Assembly (NCBI GenBank): GCA_012274445.1 | Contig: JAAROD010000004.1 | Coordinates: 2,728,001 to 2,792,000 of the forward strand | Length of the DNA: 64,000 bases | Direction: 5' to 3' | DNA from: Sclerotiophoma versabilis | Lineage: Eukaryota; Ascomycota; Dothideomycetes; Pleosporales; Didymellaceae | In this document: positions 11,528-23,524 of the stretch, one piece after another | Position numbering within the stretch: position 1 is the stretch's first letter | Layout of the letters: each line of letters begins with the position of its first letter | Made by a program: the position numbers and the translations under genes | Notes under the pieces: model-generated | Database searches by the model: none | What the model saw: the letters and a program-made list of their open reading frames with translations, nothing else | Told to the model about the DNA's origin: nothing

Positions 11528-12020
11528 GCTGGGCAAGGTGTAATCGAAACGGTAGCTGTGACCTGGCGAAGCCGAGTGTGCGGTATCGTGCGATATTTAT
11601 GCGAGCCAAAAAGCGAACAGATATTGTACACGGTGGCCAGGCTGAGACAGTTATTTCGCAGCGTGTAGTGGCAGTGAAGCACAGTCAAAAGCCCAAGTGC
11701 GGAAGGCTGTAAATGTGGGGTGCGTACAAGTGGCAGGGTTCACTGGTGCCTGCCCAGGTTCAGCACCTCTGGCAAGTGGGAGAAACGACTGTATTATTGG
11801 AACACAATACGAAAGCTATAAGGACTGAAGAACGCAGAACAAAAATACCGGAGTTTATGAGTCAGTTCGACACTTCGCTCCTGATACCTTCGCGGCGACA
11901 TGTCTTCGCGTTGCGCGGTTGCTGGCATATGCAGTGTTTCAGCACTGCAGAACCGGTAACAGCAAACAGTGGCCGGTACCGAGATACCACAAGCCATCCA
12001 CATGCGAAGAAATATTGTTT
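11528..12020. other. Intergenic between two minus-strand genes
   Basis: About 490 bp between the 3' end of the Egt1 gene and the start of the finger-protein gene. It should contain the latter's promoter. Open frames here on the plus strand are short and show no family features. Confidence 0.4.
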
Positions 12021-15000
12021 CTAGAGATCGGTAACCACACGAGCACCAGCCCAAACATAAGGGTAGTTGCGCTGGTACCAATTCACGCTATCATTTTTAG
12101 CGCAGTCTCGGCTATTATTGCTCAAAAACACTTACAAGGTCTTGCGGCCCGCGATGCGCGGTATGGTCGCCCAGGATCCACCAAGCGTGATGTTGTGCTT
12201 CCCGTCAAAGAAGTCCGCTGTGTAGCCCGGGTACAGCTCCATCGGCTCGAAGCCGGCATGCTTCTCCAGTACAGTACTGGTCCACTCCCAAACACCACCC
12301 AGGTCAGATTGGCCGCAGAGCTTACCGCCCTTCTCAGCTACAGAGACAGGATGCCAGTGCTTGAAACCCACATTGGTCCCTTCAAGATCAATGAAGAGAT
12401 CGCGCGGTTTGGGAGTAGGACCAGTGGCTGCGCCAGAGTCGCCGTTTGACAAAGGCTTGGATGGTGGCGACTCATCTACGCCGTTGTTGCTAAGGTGTCT
12501 GATGCATGTTAGTGAACCGTGATGGCATACTTACGCTGCGCGCCTACCCGTTCACCGCTGGAATTGTGTTACCGAGAGCCTCAAGCTCCTTGTTCTTCGA
12601 AGTGACAACATAGTTGTAGATGCTCCGCGCCTCTTCCATAGTGGGAATGCGCCCACCCAACCACCGCGCACAGCCAGCAACTTCATCGTAAGAAGCAACG
12701 ACAGGCCAGTCAAGTGCATATTTGAGCGGCACCGTGCCATACACCGTCTTGACAAACTTGCCATCGGTAATGTCCACCATCGAACCGTTGGTACCGTTGT
12801 GGAAGCCATTGATGACACTGTCTCTCTTGTTCGCAACACGTGCTTCATCACTGAGGCGCTGTTCCTCACACCAAGATGCGGGGATCATCGTACTTCCCGT
12901 CTTTGTGAGGTAGGCAGCATACTCGCCGTTTGTGATTGGGCGTGCCTTTGCGCGGAATGACTTTACATGAGCCGAGCGTGCAGGTTTCTCGTTATCCCAG
13001 CCGAAGTACCGCTTGGTAGTCTTGTCGCTGTCCAGATCATCTAGGCCAATGTTTATATCTGTCTCAGGGATAGTGAACCATTGATTCTCCACAGCAGCCA
13101 TTGCTGACCGCTTTGCAAGAGCGACAAAATCAGGGATAGTTGTGCCCGGAGGTGGAAGAACTTTGTCGCTTTGAACCAGCATATACAGGAGAGTCTCTAG
13201 ATGCATAGCCTCATGTTCAAACCCGAGCCACATAGCGCGTGCAACGCGGGGACTACTCTCCACAGCACCAGATGTGTAAAGAGTCTCTGCCTTCTCCCGT
13301 ATCTTTTGCTGGTGGCTCAAGATCTCGTCAAGAGACGGCCAGGCATCTGGAATCTCGGAATGTGCGTGGCACTTCTCAGGGTCGTCTACGTCCGGATCGA
13401 TGCCACGCTCGAAGATTTGCCAGAAGTACGCAGGATCTGTAGCCTTGCCGTCAGTGGCTCGAGCCATGTGGATATCGAGGAAAGTGGGGATGTGGCCTAA
13501 GTAGAAGATACAAGCGTTGCGCAGATTGATCGGCTTGGAGAGCAGCTCATCATCTGGGATCATCTGACGGGTGACGGCATCCCATGCCTTCCACAACTCA
13601 TACCACTCAGCGAGGGATGGCACAGGGTGTGCAGCGTACACGTCAGGCGTGGTAGGGAAGAACACAGCGGGTTTAGACACAAAGTGTAGCCCTGAAAAAC
13701 GATGAGTAACAGAGATCGGAGCAGCGTAGGCGGGTAAGGCTTACCATAATCACCCCTATCGTTAGACCAAACCACGTTTTCAGCAAGGCCGGCGCCCTCC
13801 CAAAGCTTCAAGATCTCTTCGCGGTCGTACTTGTAGCTCTCCTCGATTCGAACTCGCTCGCCCTTGAGGATCTTAACACCTTCTATGACAATGTCTTTCA
13901 ACGGCGCGACAAATGCGTGATGCCGCCCAGCCTTCTCGTCAAACTCTCCAATGACCTCCCACTCGTCAAGCTTGAACGTTTCACTGTCCATAAGCTTATT
14001 CGCGTGCTTGAGGCCGTTAAGAATGAACTGGTGTGTCACGTTTTGCCTGTCATTGTAGGCATGGTAGACGCGACTGGGCTCTTTACAGGAATCGATACCG
14101 ATAAGCATGGTGTCACCAGCCTTGATAGCATCGCTAAATCCGGCAAGGAACGGCGCTGCTTCATGTCGCTTGAAGTTGCCCAAACTGGAACCGAGCCATA
14201 GAATGGTCTTTGGCTTATCCTTAACGCTGGACGACTTTAGCCACTCCAGTGCATGATCGTATGTTCCATGCAGGCCAAAGCACTTCACGTGTTTGTAGCC
14301 CTCTACCAATTGCGTCAGTATGTGTACATAAGGCACAGGGGTCTGATGTCTCTTTCCAACAGTGTAGCACAGGTTGGGGTAGGGGTGGAGCAGCGGGGTT
14401 GTTCCCCAACCGAAGCCAAGGCACATTTGACATGCACTCGTTTTCAGGGTCTGCGGATCACCGATGATCATCCCACGTTCCTTATAACCAACTTGTTCGT
14501 TTTTGTTCATATCTAAAGAAACGCGCTTACCTGTAGGGATCTCAGAAAACGTCCTCTCAAGTTCTGGTAAGGACAAATCGACTGCGTAGTACTCTACATC
14601 CTTTCCCAGGCGGTCGATAGCTTGCAGAAGAATATTCACCTTTCGCAGGTTCCTGCAGGTCGTCAGTGTCCGCTAGGACGTATACTGCATTAATCTGTCG
14701 AGCTTGACAAGCTGTACATACCCGCTGCCAAGCTCGACCAGAACCGAACCTGTTTGTACTCGGCGCGCAATCTGTTCGGCGTACGACTCCAACACTTCGA
14801 TCTCGGCATTTGTGAGGTAGTATCTATGTGTCGTCAGCTTCGAGACAAGGACACTACGTCCTGGGAAGTCATACTCCTCAAGATACGTGATCTTTTCAAA
14901 CAGCCGCAACCCAGCCTACAAGCGTTAGCCACAAGCAGAGGTAGATACGAGCGTATGCTTACCTCGTCATACAATAGCAAGGTGGGTAGTGTTTTCTCCC

Positions 15001-15097
15001 CACCATCTTCCGGCTTGAGGCCCTTCTTGATGTCCGCAACCATGTCAAAGTCGGTCGAACCGACACGGATGTCGATGATCTCCGTTTTGCGAACCAT
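12021..15097 (-). CDS. egt1: Ergothioneine biosynthesis protein Egt1 (fused methyltransferase and sulfoxide synthase)
   Basis: Eight exons: 15097-14963, 14915-14875, 14823-14722, 14652-14531, 14302-13745, 13691-12548, 12498-12136 and 12087-12021, giving 843 aa. Residues about 1-320 are the EgtD-like domain that trimethylates histidine to hercynine with SAM (ELGSG at 89-93, GSSLGNF near 171, then a MLIGIDSCKEP strand). Residues about 340-843 are the EgtB-like domain: a DinB-type fold with the three iron-binding histidines (GHIPTF, His 386; HEAMH, His 479 and 483), then the FGE-sulfatase fold (GGRIPTMEEARSIYNY, GGVWEWTS, GGSWATIPRIAGRKT). It joins cysteine to hercynine as the sulfoxide. The fused form is the fungal arrangement; bacteria use separate enzymes. 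Intron 4 is 228 nt, a multiple of three and free of stops, so a longer isoform is formally possible. Confidence 0.93.
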
Positions 15098-17563
15098 GGT
15101 CCTGTGGAGTTTCGAATGCGGTTTAGTTGACCTTTCGGTAGTATAGAGGAGCTGTTCTAACCAGCTAGTTTGGTAGGTAATGATTGCGTGATAAGTACTT
15201 ATACTCTATGATGAGGTGCAAGGTACAGTCGGCTAACTAGGTTGTTTCGCAGTGGAGTACCGGATGGTGGCGGGGCCTGGCTGTGCTTGGTCAGTCTGCT
15301 GCAGACGGTGCCGTCACAGGTCAGGTACGCGCTCCTTGGTGCTCCAATAAGTGTAACACTTTGTTCCGAAGAGCAAATCAGCGAACTTGGTTTTCTCACG
15401 GTTGACAGCGGTAGGACGAACGAGCTGACCCCGTCGTAGATACCCTATTTGAATTTCTCATCATCTTTGCTAACCCCACATCGACATTCAAAGGCTGCGC
15501 CGGTTTGTCGCACTCAAGACCGAAAGGTACAAGCGGCCGCATGAGAGAGGCCACATGTGTGATGTCATGACGACGTTGAGCTCCGGAATAAGTGGAAAAG
15601 GTCGTCAAAACAACCTCGACCCCACATCTGGAGATCCCAAAGTTTCGGCCCGGGAACCCACCACCTGCTACAAGAGGAACGCATCTGAACTATGACATTT
15701 GCCCGAAGCCGTCGTAACCCGTCCTTCGTCACGTTGTCCCGAATACGCATCTGCAATAGACGCTGGGTGCGGGGTTAGCAGAAGAATAAAAACTAGAAAA
15801 TGCCGCGTTGCTCTAAATGCTGCCTTCTGAGCGGGTATGACAGGTTGCTATGATCGACAAGCAGCAGTAAGCCGGAAGCATACTAATCGTCTTACTCCAG
15901 TGTAGTTGATTTCGTGGGGTGAGCATCTGCTGATAACGCATGAGGAAGTTGTCCAAGGTGAAGATGATGTGCGTTTATTTCAGGTGTTGATAGACAACAT
16001 TAGGAAGTCGGTCGATTCCAGCCCCCTGGAGGAAGCTTTTAGTTCTGATATGAGTTTTGTCTCGATAGTAGGGTACCTTCTCCGAGTTCGACGCGCATCC
16101 ACGTGCGTGTTGGCGCGGAATTTTTGCGCACCAATGTCTGGCACTTCGACAATATGAACGGCACGGGCGAAACTTTTCGACAACGCCGGCCTTACAATCA
16201 CACAGGTTTTCGACTGTACCGCCTAGGAACTGTCGCCACAATTAGTAGAGCGGTAGAACCTGATCACTGGGTTTGGGCTAACTGCTAACATTTGATAGAG
16301 ATTTTGCTGTTTCATCTGCGTGTCAATTGTAAACGACGACATAGCAGACCAGCTCAACGGCGTCCAAAGTGCGTCCAAAATAATCTATTTATGAGTCTCG
16401 CACTTGGTATATCTCACCTTCTGGTGGTGTCCATACAGCAGTCACGTCCACGCCCCTTGCAGATCACCTCTCCCTCATTTCCTCAGTAATTTTTCTTTGC
16501 CAATCAATTTGTCCGCCGACCTAAGACCTACAGAGTAAGTTGTCAATTGCTAGCAGGCAATACATGTACTGATTCCATTTGCGTTACGGCTACAACCGAT
16601 ATTTGTCAGTCTGATTGGGACGAAATCATGCAAGCAGCAACGCTGCCTTGGATGACGCGCTACAGCCAGGGTTGACGCCATCCTGGCGCCCGAAATGTCA
16701 TTCGACAAGCAATGCTCTTATGTCCAACCACTCGCTCTGGCCTCACACCCGGACACGGGATCTTATGTGGTCTGCGACGCTTCAACAAAGAAACGTTCGA
16801 ATGTGCCCTGTGCGTCGGTCCTGAATATCACACGCAACTCGTGGGGAATAGCTGACGTCTTTGCAACGAGAGCTCTCAGGACGCTATGGAAGCACACGCT
16901 GTCAATAGATCTCGTCTCACTAGGGGTCGTAATCTGTCTTGCTTCATAGGCTTAGGTTGGCTAGAAGCAATCCTTGCAGTAATTTTGATGCTCAATCCGC
17001 TATACGGACGTGGGCACGATACCAGTCTCGAAAAGCAAGTTTTTGCAACCCGGACTAACAACTACTACTTGCAGCCGCTGTTCAACCTGCGAAGCGCCAA
17101 GGCGGATTTTCAGATCCCCAAAAGGATGGCCCCTTGTGCTTTACGGGCCATGAACGGTGAAAACCCTGACAGAAGTGAGCTCAGAAGTGAGCTCGTCGGT
17201 AGACCGGCCCTGAAGCGAGTTGCGACACTACATTCGGTTTCTTTACCTTTACTGTCATTACTATGCCGAAACGCGGAGAGCGTCGACCCCTTAAGGACAG
17301 TCAAAGAAGAGTCTCGAGCAGTGAGCATGTCTAGAGGCGTTTGGCCACAACCGAAAGCCGCAGACGGCTTCTTAGTAAAGGGTTGACCCTTGGATCATAG
17401 TTTCTAGCTTCAGTCAGGCTTCTGACGATTGTGCTCGTGAGAAAGAGCCCTTGTCGATAGCTTTTAACCCTGTCTCAGCCTAAGGACCGTTGACCATTGG
17501 AGCAGCAAACCTTGAATCGACTCTTGATTCTATATCGTAGAACGACAGTCTACTATACATACC
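15098..17563. other. Long gene-poor region
   Basis: About 2.5 kb. It contains the Egt1 promoter at its left end (ATG at 15097, facing left). I find no convincing protein, RNA or mobile element on either strand. The longest frame (16886-17386, plus) has no family features. A perfect 12-bp tandem pair lies at 17171-17194. It may hold regulatory DNA, a non-coding transcript or decayed sequence. Confidence 0.4.
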
Positions 17564-18583
17564 ATGCATTTCGAGCTATTTCCACAGCAATTTCAGCACG
17601 GCCTGCTTCCCAAAGCTTTCTCGTACGGCCCATATAACTGCGAGATTCCCATCTCCCTTCCATACGACTTGATCAGACTTTATCAAGAGAAAAACATACT
17701 GTCTAAAGGTCTTGCAGATTGCGTCATATATCTGAAGGCATTGCGCGAGAAACAAGCCAGTAATGCCCGCAGACTGAATATGGAACTTCCCCTCTCGCGG
17801 AAGAAGAGGAAGTGCTTACAACAAACTGAACGACGACTGGATAGCGAGATAAAGAATCGAGAGAGGGACGAGCAAGCTTTTCTCAATAATCTGCAGGCTT
17901 GTGAGACCAGCATCTTCCTTGCCAACTTGAAGGCATATCATTCGGCCAACGCATCGTATTGTGCGTCCGGGTCCGCATCCATACCGGCTCTGTATACACC
18001 GACGCTCTGTTCCTACTCCGAATCAGAAACCACGGATCTAACCTGGAATGGCTGGACTGACGAGGCTGTAGTCTTGCCGTTCCAAAAGAAGAGCAACAAT
18101 CCCTACTTCATTGACGACCTCGCGCCAGACGCCTGTACAGAAGACCTCAAGCGCGGCTCCGCTATCACCGAGGATGCCAGACGTCCAGCTCAACTCTCTC
18201 TCGACAAAGTGGAGTTGTCGAACTCGCTGCCTATGCCACCAAACACAGCACAATTACAATCCAGGTGGTCGTCAGTCCTCAGTCCTGAAGCAGCCGTCTT
18301 CCAACCTACCTACTCCACTCTCGTCCAACAGGATGACTGTCACAAATCGAACTTGAAACAGCTCGGCATGTCAAGCTCAATAGCTAATAACGCCGTAGAA
18401 CTTCTGCAGAAGAGACGCTTCAGCGCCGCGGAGATAGTTCCAAATCTACAATGCTCTTCCATCAATGCGCGGTTTCCCCACAAGCATCTGCCTGGTCAGA
18501 TGTGGTGCAAAACGACCCCGCAACTGAACCCACAAAAGGATGCAGAAGTGCAGATGAGCAGACGGAGAAACAACTCGCTCTAA
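17564..18583 (+). CDS. Unknown protein with basic coiled-coil segment
   Basis: A single exon of 339 aa, with its ATG in a fair context (ACCATGC). Residues about 45-125 are predicted from composition to be helical and highly charged (KALREKQASNARRLNMELPL, then KKRKCLQQTERRLDSEIKNR), like a short coiled coil with a possible nuclear signal. The rest is Ser/Pro/Gln/Thr-rich and probably disordered, with scattered Cys that do not form a finger. I recognise no domain. The long frame, the absence of a competing frame and plausible composition support a real gene, possibly lineage-specific. A more complex spliced model cannot be excluded. Confidence 0.5.
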   Translation: MHFELFPQQFQHGLLPKAFSYGPYNCEIPISLPYDLIRLYQEKNILSKGLADCVIYLKALREKQASNARRLNMELPLSRKKRKCLQQTERRLDSEIKNRERDEQAFLNNLQACETSIFLANLKAYHSANASYCASGSASIPALYTPTLCSYSESETTDLTWNGWTDEAVVLPFQKKSNNPYFIDDLAPDACTEDLKRGSAITEDARRPAQLSLDKVELSNSLPMPPNTAQLQSRWSSVLSPEAAVFQPTYSTLVQQDDCHKSNLKQLGMSSSIANNAVELLQKRRFSAAEIVPNLQCSSINARFPHKHLPGQMWCKTTPQLNPQKDAEVQMSRRRNNSL

Positions 18584-19293
18584 CGGGAGGCGTAGACAGG
18601 AATATGACCTCTCCTTACAGCCATGTTTTGGAAGATGTCATTTCCACAGCATGACTTCTTTTACTTAGTGTCTTGCGTGGGTGTTAGCAAAGGGGGTTTC
18701 CATTGTTCGATATCAGTTCAGCAGTCATCATAGCATTGCACATGCCATAGGCTCTGGTAACGCTTAGATTAAACATTGAATCCGTAACCAAAGTACTTAT
18801 TCATAATAGCATAATAGTGTAGTGATATCAGTGCGACAAGAATCCTTTGACCTCACAACCATGTGTGCTACCTCTAAGAGCCTAGGGTCTCTTCTGGCAT
18901 CGGTTGGCAGCTGGCCGCCCCACCACCTGCCCCACAACAGCATCATGGCGTCTTGACAGACGGCACGTTCGAGAAGAAACCAACTCTTCAACAACGCGTT
19001 TGTTCAACACCAAACACGCCTTTTGGAGTTCAACACTCTAAACCTATCACAAAAAAACCTACAAAACCTCTTTTGTCTATCAACATACAAAGTTCCGGCC
19101 ACAACGTCCGGTGCGCGTTGAACAACATCTCCGACCCACACAGTACCCCAGCAGCGGCTGCAGCCCCGAAGCCAAACCTCGCATAGCGTTAAAGCACGCA
19201 CACCTGTTAAGCGCAACTTAAATACCCGTGAACAAACTCCTCGCTGGTTTTGCGCAACCTCAATTGCTCTCTGAAGTCGATACGTCTTTCAAC
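18584..19293. promoter_or_regulatory. Promoter and leader region of the Cho2 gene
   Basis: About 710 bp. The distal part is AT-richer. The proximal part has A-rich and CA-rich runs (AACCTATCACAAAAAAACC around 19040), common in fungal leaders. No firm motif is called here; see the separate entry for the element inside intron 1. Confidence 0.35.
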
Positions 19294-22200
19294 ATGACGG
19301 ATATCGGCAATGTACCGGAGGCCGATGGTAGCCAGCTAAGAGAGCGACCATCAGTCAAGCCGCTGCATATGCGCGACTCTGATGCAGCGAAACAAAAGGT
19401 CCTTGAACTGAATGAGCAGGAAGACAGCAAAAGCGAGCGAGAAAAGAAGACCTATGGGCGGACACCAGATGGCACAGGTAAGTATTGACCTTGTGAGAGC
19501 ATGTTGAAGACCAGCGTTCAGCATCATTCAACGTTATGTGTTTTCACATGTCAGGACTGACGACTGATATGCATAGTCTTCATCGTGCCGCACACCCACG
19601 ATATGGTGTCGCAGTTGCTCTCGCCCTCGCAACCAAAAAACTTATCCGACCTAGCAGTCCTCGCTGTGCTCGCAAGCTTGATCTCCACGCTCTATCTACT
19701 GCCCAAAAGCGCCCGCATACCAGTCTTCGCCGTAATCTTCCTGTTCTGGCGCGCCGCCTACAATGCAGGCATCGGCTGGCTTCTCGACGTTCAGTCTAAG
19801 CACAACCGCCTGGTCCTGTGGGCGAAGAACTCGCACATCTTTGAGGACCCCAAGACGGGCAAGAACCCACACCCCACGATCTACAAGTTTCTCAAACGAG
19901 AGATGGAGACCAAGATTCCGAAGGACTACAAGTTCGAAGAGGCTCCACTTGAGTACAACACGTGGCTTGTCTTCAGGCGCGTTGTAGACCTGATTCTGAT
20001 GTGTGACTTCGTATCGTACTGTCTCTTCGCAATCGCGTGTTTCCATCGCCCAGAAGAGAGCTGGCTGCTCTTCACACTACGTTGGATAACGGGTATCATC
20101 TTGTTCGTCTTCAACTTGTTTGTCAAGCTGGACGCTCACCGAGTGGTGAAAGACTATGCTTGGTACTGGGGCGATTTCTTTTATCTCATCGATCAGCGTC
20201 TGACGTTTGATGGGGTCTTCGAAGCAGCGCCGCATCCGATGTACTCGATTGGGTACGCTTAACATACATCCCTGCTGGAGTGTACTTATGCTAAACGTGA
20301 ACCTATAGGTACGCCGGCTTCTACGGCATCGCTCTCATGATGGCAAGTTACAAGGTGCTTTTGATTTCCATTATTGCCCACGCGGCGCAATTTGCCTTCT
20401 TGATCAAGGTTGAAGAGCCGCATATTCAGAAGATCTATAATCCAGCACCACCTCGCCGAACGCGCCACAATTCCGGGGATATTACCCAAAAGCACCGTCC
20501 CACATCAAGCCAATCCGACGTTGGTGACACTGAAGCGCTTGTTGACCCCGTCAAGCAACCTGCCCCAATGAACAGCATCGTCGGTCCACAGAATACGGAC
20601 TTCCATCGCGCCATCGACGTTACGGTAGTACTCGTTTCTTTCTACATGTTCTGTCTGGCAATACTGACACCAGATACCCGCCTGGTGCGCACCTTTTTCT
20701 GCATCAATGCCTTTGTCTGGCGCTTGTGGTATGTCTTGGGTCTAGGCTACATTCTCGACCGTCAGTCTAAGAAGAAGAACTGGACTCGCCACTTCATCAA
20801 GTACGGCGATACCAAAGAAGAGGCTTGGCGTCAGTGGAAGTGCCTGTGAGTGGCTCACCCCTATAGAATAGCCCATCCTAGAGGATTTGGAGGATCTGTT
20901 TAGCATTTCCTCAAAGCTTATCGCTCAAAATATCTGCAAGAATACGGTGCTAACAACAACGCGAACAACAGGTACCATCTCAGTATGACCATGTGCCATG
21001 CCAGCTTCCTCGCTGCAGCTTGGAAGATGTACACACTTCCACCTGACTGGTTCTACGACCTTACCGTGTTCAGACTCGTTCTCGGCATTGGCATGATTGC
21101 ACTTCATCTGTGGACAGCTGCCAGCATCTACGACTCGCTCGGCGAATTTGGTTGGTTCTGTGGCGATTTCTTCTTCGACCCACCGCCAAAGAATTTGACT
21201 TACTCGGGCATCTACCGCTTTCTCAACAGCCCCGAGCGTGTGCTCGGTATGGCTGGCGTCTGGGGCGTTGCTGTTATCACTTGGACTGCACCAATCTTCT
21301 ACCTTGCGACGACAGCTCAGGTCTTGAACCTGGCATTCCTGCACTTCGTCGAGCGACCTCATATGAACAAGGTTTGTTATGACACACAGCTCGAATTCGT
21401 AGTTGAGACTAACATATTCCTCTAGCTGTACGGTCAGAAACTTCGCCAAACGTCTGGTGTCAGCAAGACGTTACGCCAAGCTCTTCCTAGTCCTGTTCGT
21501 AATTGGCAGTCGGCCGCTGATGACTACATCAATTCCACTGTTGAGTTCATAGAAGAGGTTCTCGAGAGCGCGAAGCCTAAACTCGCGGCTGGAGTCGGTA
21601 CATTTGTCAGAGATACCACAGCCCTGTTCAAGTCGTATCCAGCTCGCATTTCGATTACACGTATCTCACCTGATCTCGCTGGCTACGACCCCAAACAGTA
21701 TAAACTCGAGGTACAAGGCACACTCTCCGCACCTGCTGTCGAATATCAGAAGAATGGCGGACGTGAGGGTGAACTGGCGAGGACACCCGCCACACGCACT
21801 AGTGAATTCAAGACACTGGCACTCGAGTATGGCGCACCGATCAAGGTCCGGTGGCAAGCCCCTCTGAACCATAGCAAGAAAGACTGGATCGGTCTCTACA
21901 TGGTAGCTGACAATCAGTCCCGGGAAGTTACGCAGCTCAGCTCGAACGGCCGCTGGATCGCGACCAACACCGGCGTTTACGATTCTGTGCGCGCAGAAGA
22001 GGGTATTTTAGTGTCGGACAAGTTTGTACCAGCCTCGTCTGATAGTGAGGATGACTTCGATCACTACACTGGCGAGGTTGAGTTCCGTGGCGACAAGCTA
22101 TGGTGGACGACGGGTGTCTTCGAATTCCGCTACCACCATGGCGGTAAGCACAACGTCATGGCATTGTCTCAAGCCTTCGAGATTCGCATCCCCAGGTTCG

Positions 22201-22544
22201 ACGAAGACGATGTCGAAGTCGACTCCAACGGCACTGTTCACCGTGCCGTAGAGCAGGCTCTTCTCCCAGTCATCCAGAACTGTTTTGATCGCGATCCGGA
22301 AATTGCACCTGACACTCCCGAGGAGCTGTTCGGCAGTCTCGTCGAGAGAGATGGCAAGTTCGCTAAGAGAGTCGTATTTGCTGTGCATCAAATGTTCGGT
22401 ATCGAGTTCGCGCCCGAGGTCGTTCAAGCTGACGGCAACGTGCGAAACCTGGCATGGCGTATTTGCAACGCCAAGAAGGTCCTGGCGCCTTACAGCATGA
22501 CTGCAAGCCACGGCAGGAACACGCCAGACGGTACAAAGTATTAG
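19294..22544 (+). CDS. cho2: Phosphatidylethanolamine N-methyltransferase Cho2
   Basis: Five exons: 19294-19477, 19577-20252, 20309-20845, 20972-21371 and 21426-22544, giving 971 aa. The protein makes the first SAM-dependent methylation of phosphatidylethanolamine toward phosphatidylcholine in the ER membrane. Two related multi-span membrane units are seen (about 75-300 and 370-550). Each has the pattern of a Trp/Arg helix followed by a DRQSK or DVQSK loop (GWLLDVQSKHNR, GYILDRQSKKKN) and a WGDFFYLI or CGDFFFDP loop. The PEMT-type signature PHPMYSIGYAGFYG is split by intron 2. A soluble C-terminal 400 residues (WIGLYMVADNQSREVTQLSS; VFEFRYHHGGKHNVM) matches the long tail of fungal Cho2. The length compares well with other filamentous fungi. 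All junctions keep frame, and the start at 19294 lies in a good acidic N-terminus. Confidence 0.92.
19541..19550 (+). promoter_or_regulatory. Inositol/choline-response-like E-box inside intron 1 of cho2
   Basis: TTTTCACATG lies within the 99-nt first intron. It matches 10 bases of the yeast UASino core (reverse of CATGTGAAA), bound in yeast by bHLH factors Ino2/Ino4 at phospholipid genes. Filamentous ascomycetes use different bHLH regulators, so this is a chance-prone hint only. Confidence 0.2.
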
Positions 22545-23524
22545 TGCGCCTTAGACCTACACATGACACGATATTCGGCACAGTTGAACAGTAGAAACCG
22601 TCTGACATTCGACTATCATTGACGGTGGCATCGGCGACGTCTGTGGATGTTCAATTGGTCAGGACAGAAGGCATAATTTCTGGTTGAGATTTTTGTATTG
22701 AAGATACCTAAAATAGTGCCGGGATACAGGTGAAGTTGGTGGTAATGTGTAGACGATAATATGAAGACGAAAATCAGATTGAATATCTGCGCGCTATGCA
22801 AGTGTGATTGTGATGTACAAAAGCGGCAAATCATGACGTTCGCTAACGTTTGCCATGTTCGGTTATGAGTTACAGATGGCTCCTTGTCATGCCTACAATA
22901 ATTCCAGCCAACGCTGAGGATACCATGGTCGACGCGACATGGGAAGAAGATGGCCAAAGCTACTCTTGTTTTACAACTCCTCTGACTTGAATCGTCTATC
23001 CGGCTAGATATCTCGTCAGCCAACACAGGTAGTGCGATTGATGGCATCATATGCTGATCCAGACCCACCATACCCCTCTCGTGTCCTCTCGGTGAGAGGG
23101 GTGAGGAGAGGTTGCATGTGATCAGAACGCGGAGGTGTGCTCGATGCTTATCTTATCTGATGAAGCGTGCCATGAGTGGTGAGCGTGAGCGCGTAATGTC
23201 CAATCGGCAGTGATTACCTCGGCCTGGACTGGCGATGCAGCTGAGCGACCAGAGCATCTTCTGGAACCGGGCCTACGCCTCTTCAGTTGTCCATAGACTC
23301 GTTTGCCTTCACATCATTAATCAATTCACTCTCCGCACTACACAGCACCCGCGCCACCCAGCTTCATCTCCTTGCATTACTACTCCATCACCACAGCGAT
23401 CGCCACGCCGACGGAGGTCCGCAAGCGGAGCCGCACGACTGACGTGCTCCCACCACGACGCAACACAGACTGTGCGACATTGCGCCTTTCACACAGACTC
23501 TGAGCGTCGTCAGTATAGTAGACA
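22545..23524. other. Intergenic, cho2 3' flank and Lon promoter
   Basis: About 980 bp. A minus-strand frame at 22616-23071 shows no domain and is treated as chance. The 150 bp before the Lon ATG are rich in CACC/CCA runs, typical of a leader. No RNA gene is seen. Confidence 0.4.

Noticed and set aside
16886..17386. 166-codon plus-strand frame in the long gap after Egt1
   Set aside because: No family pattern; its one hydrophobic stretch and an internal 12-bp duplication do not make a gene.
22616..23071. 151-codon minus-strand frame after cho2
   Set aside because: No domain, unusual His/Cys scatter, and it lies in the 3' flank of cho2.
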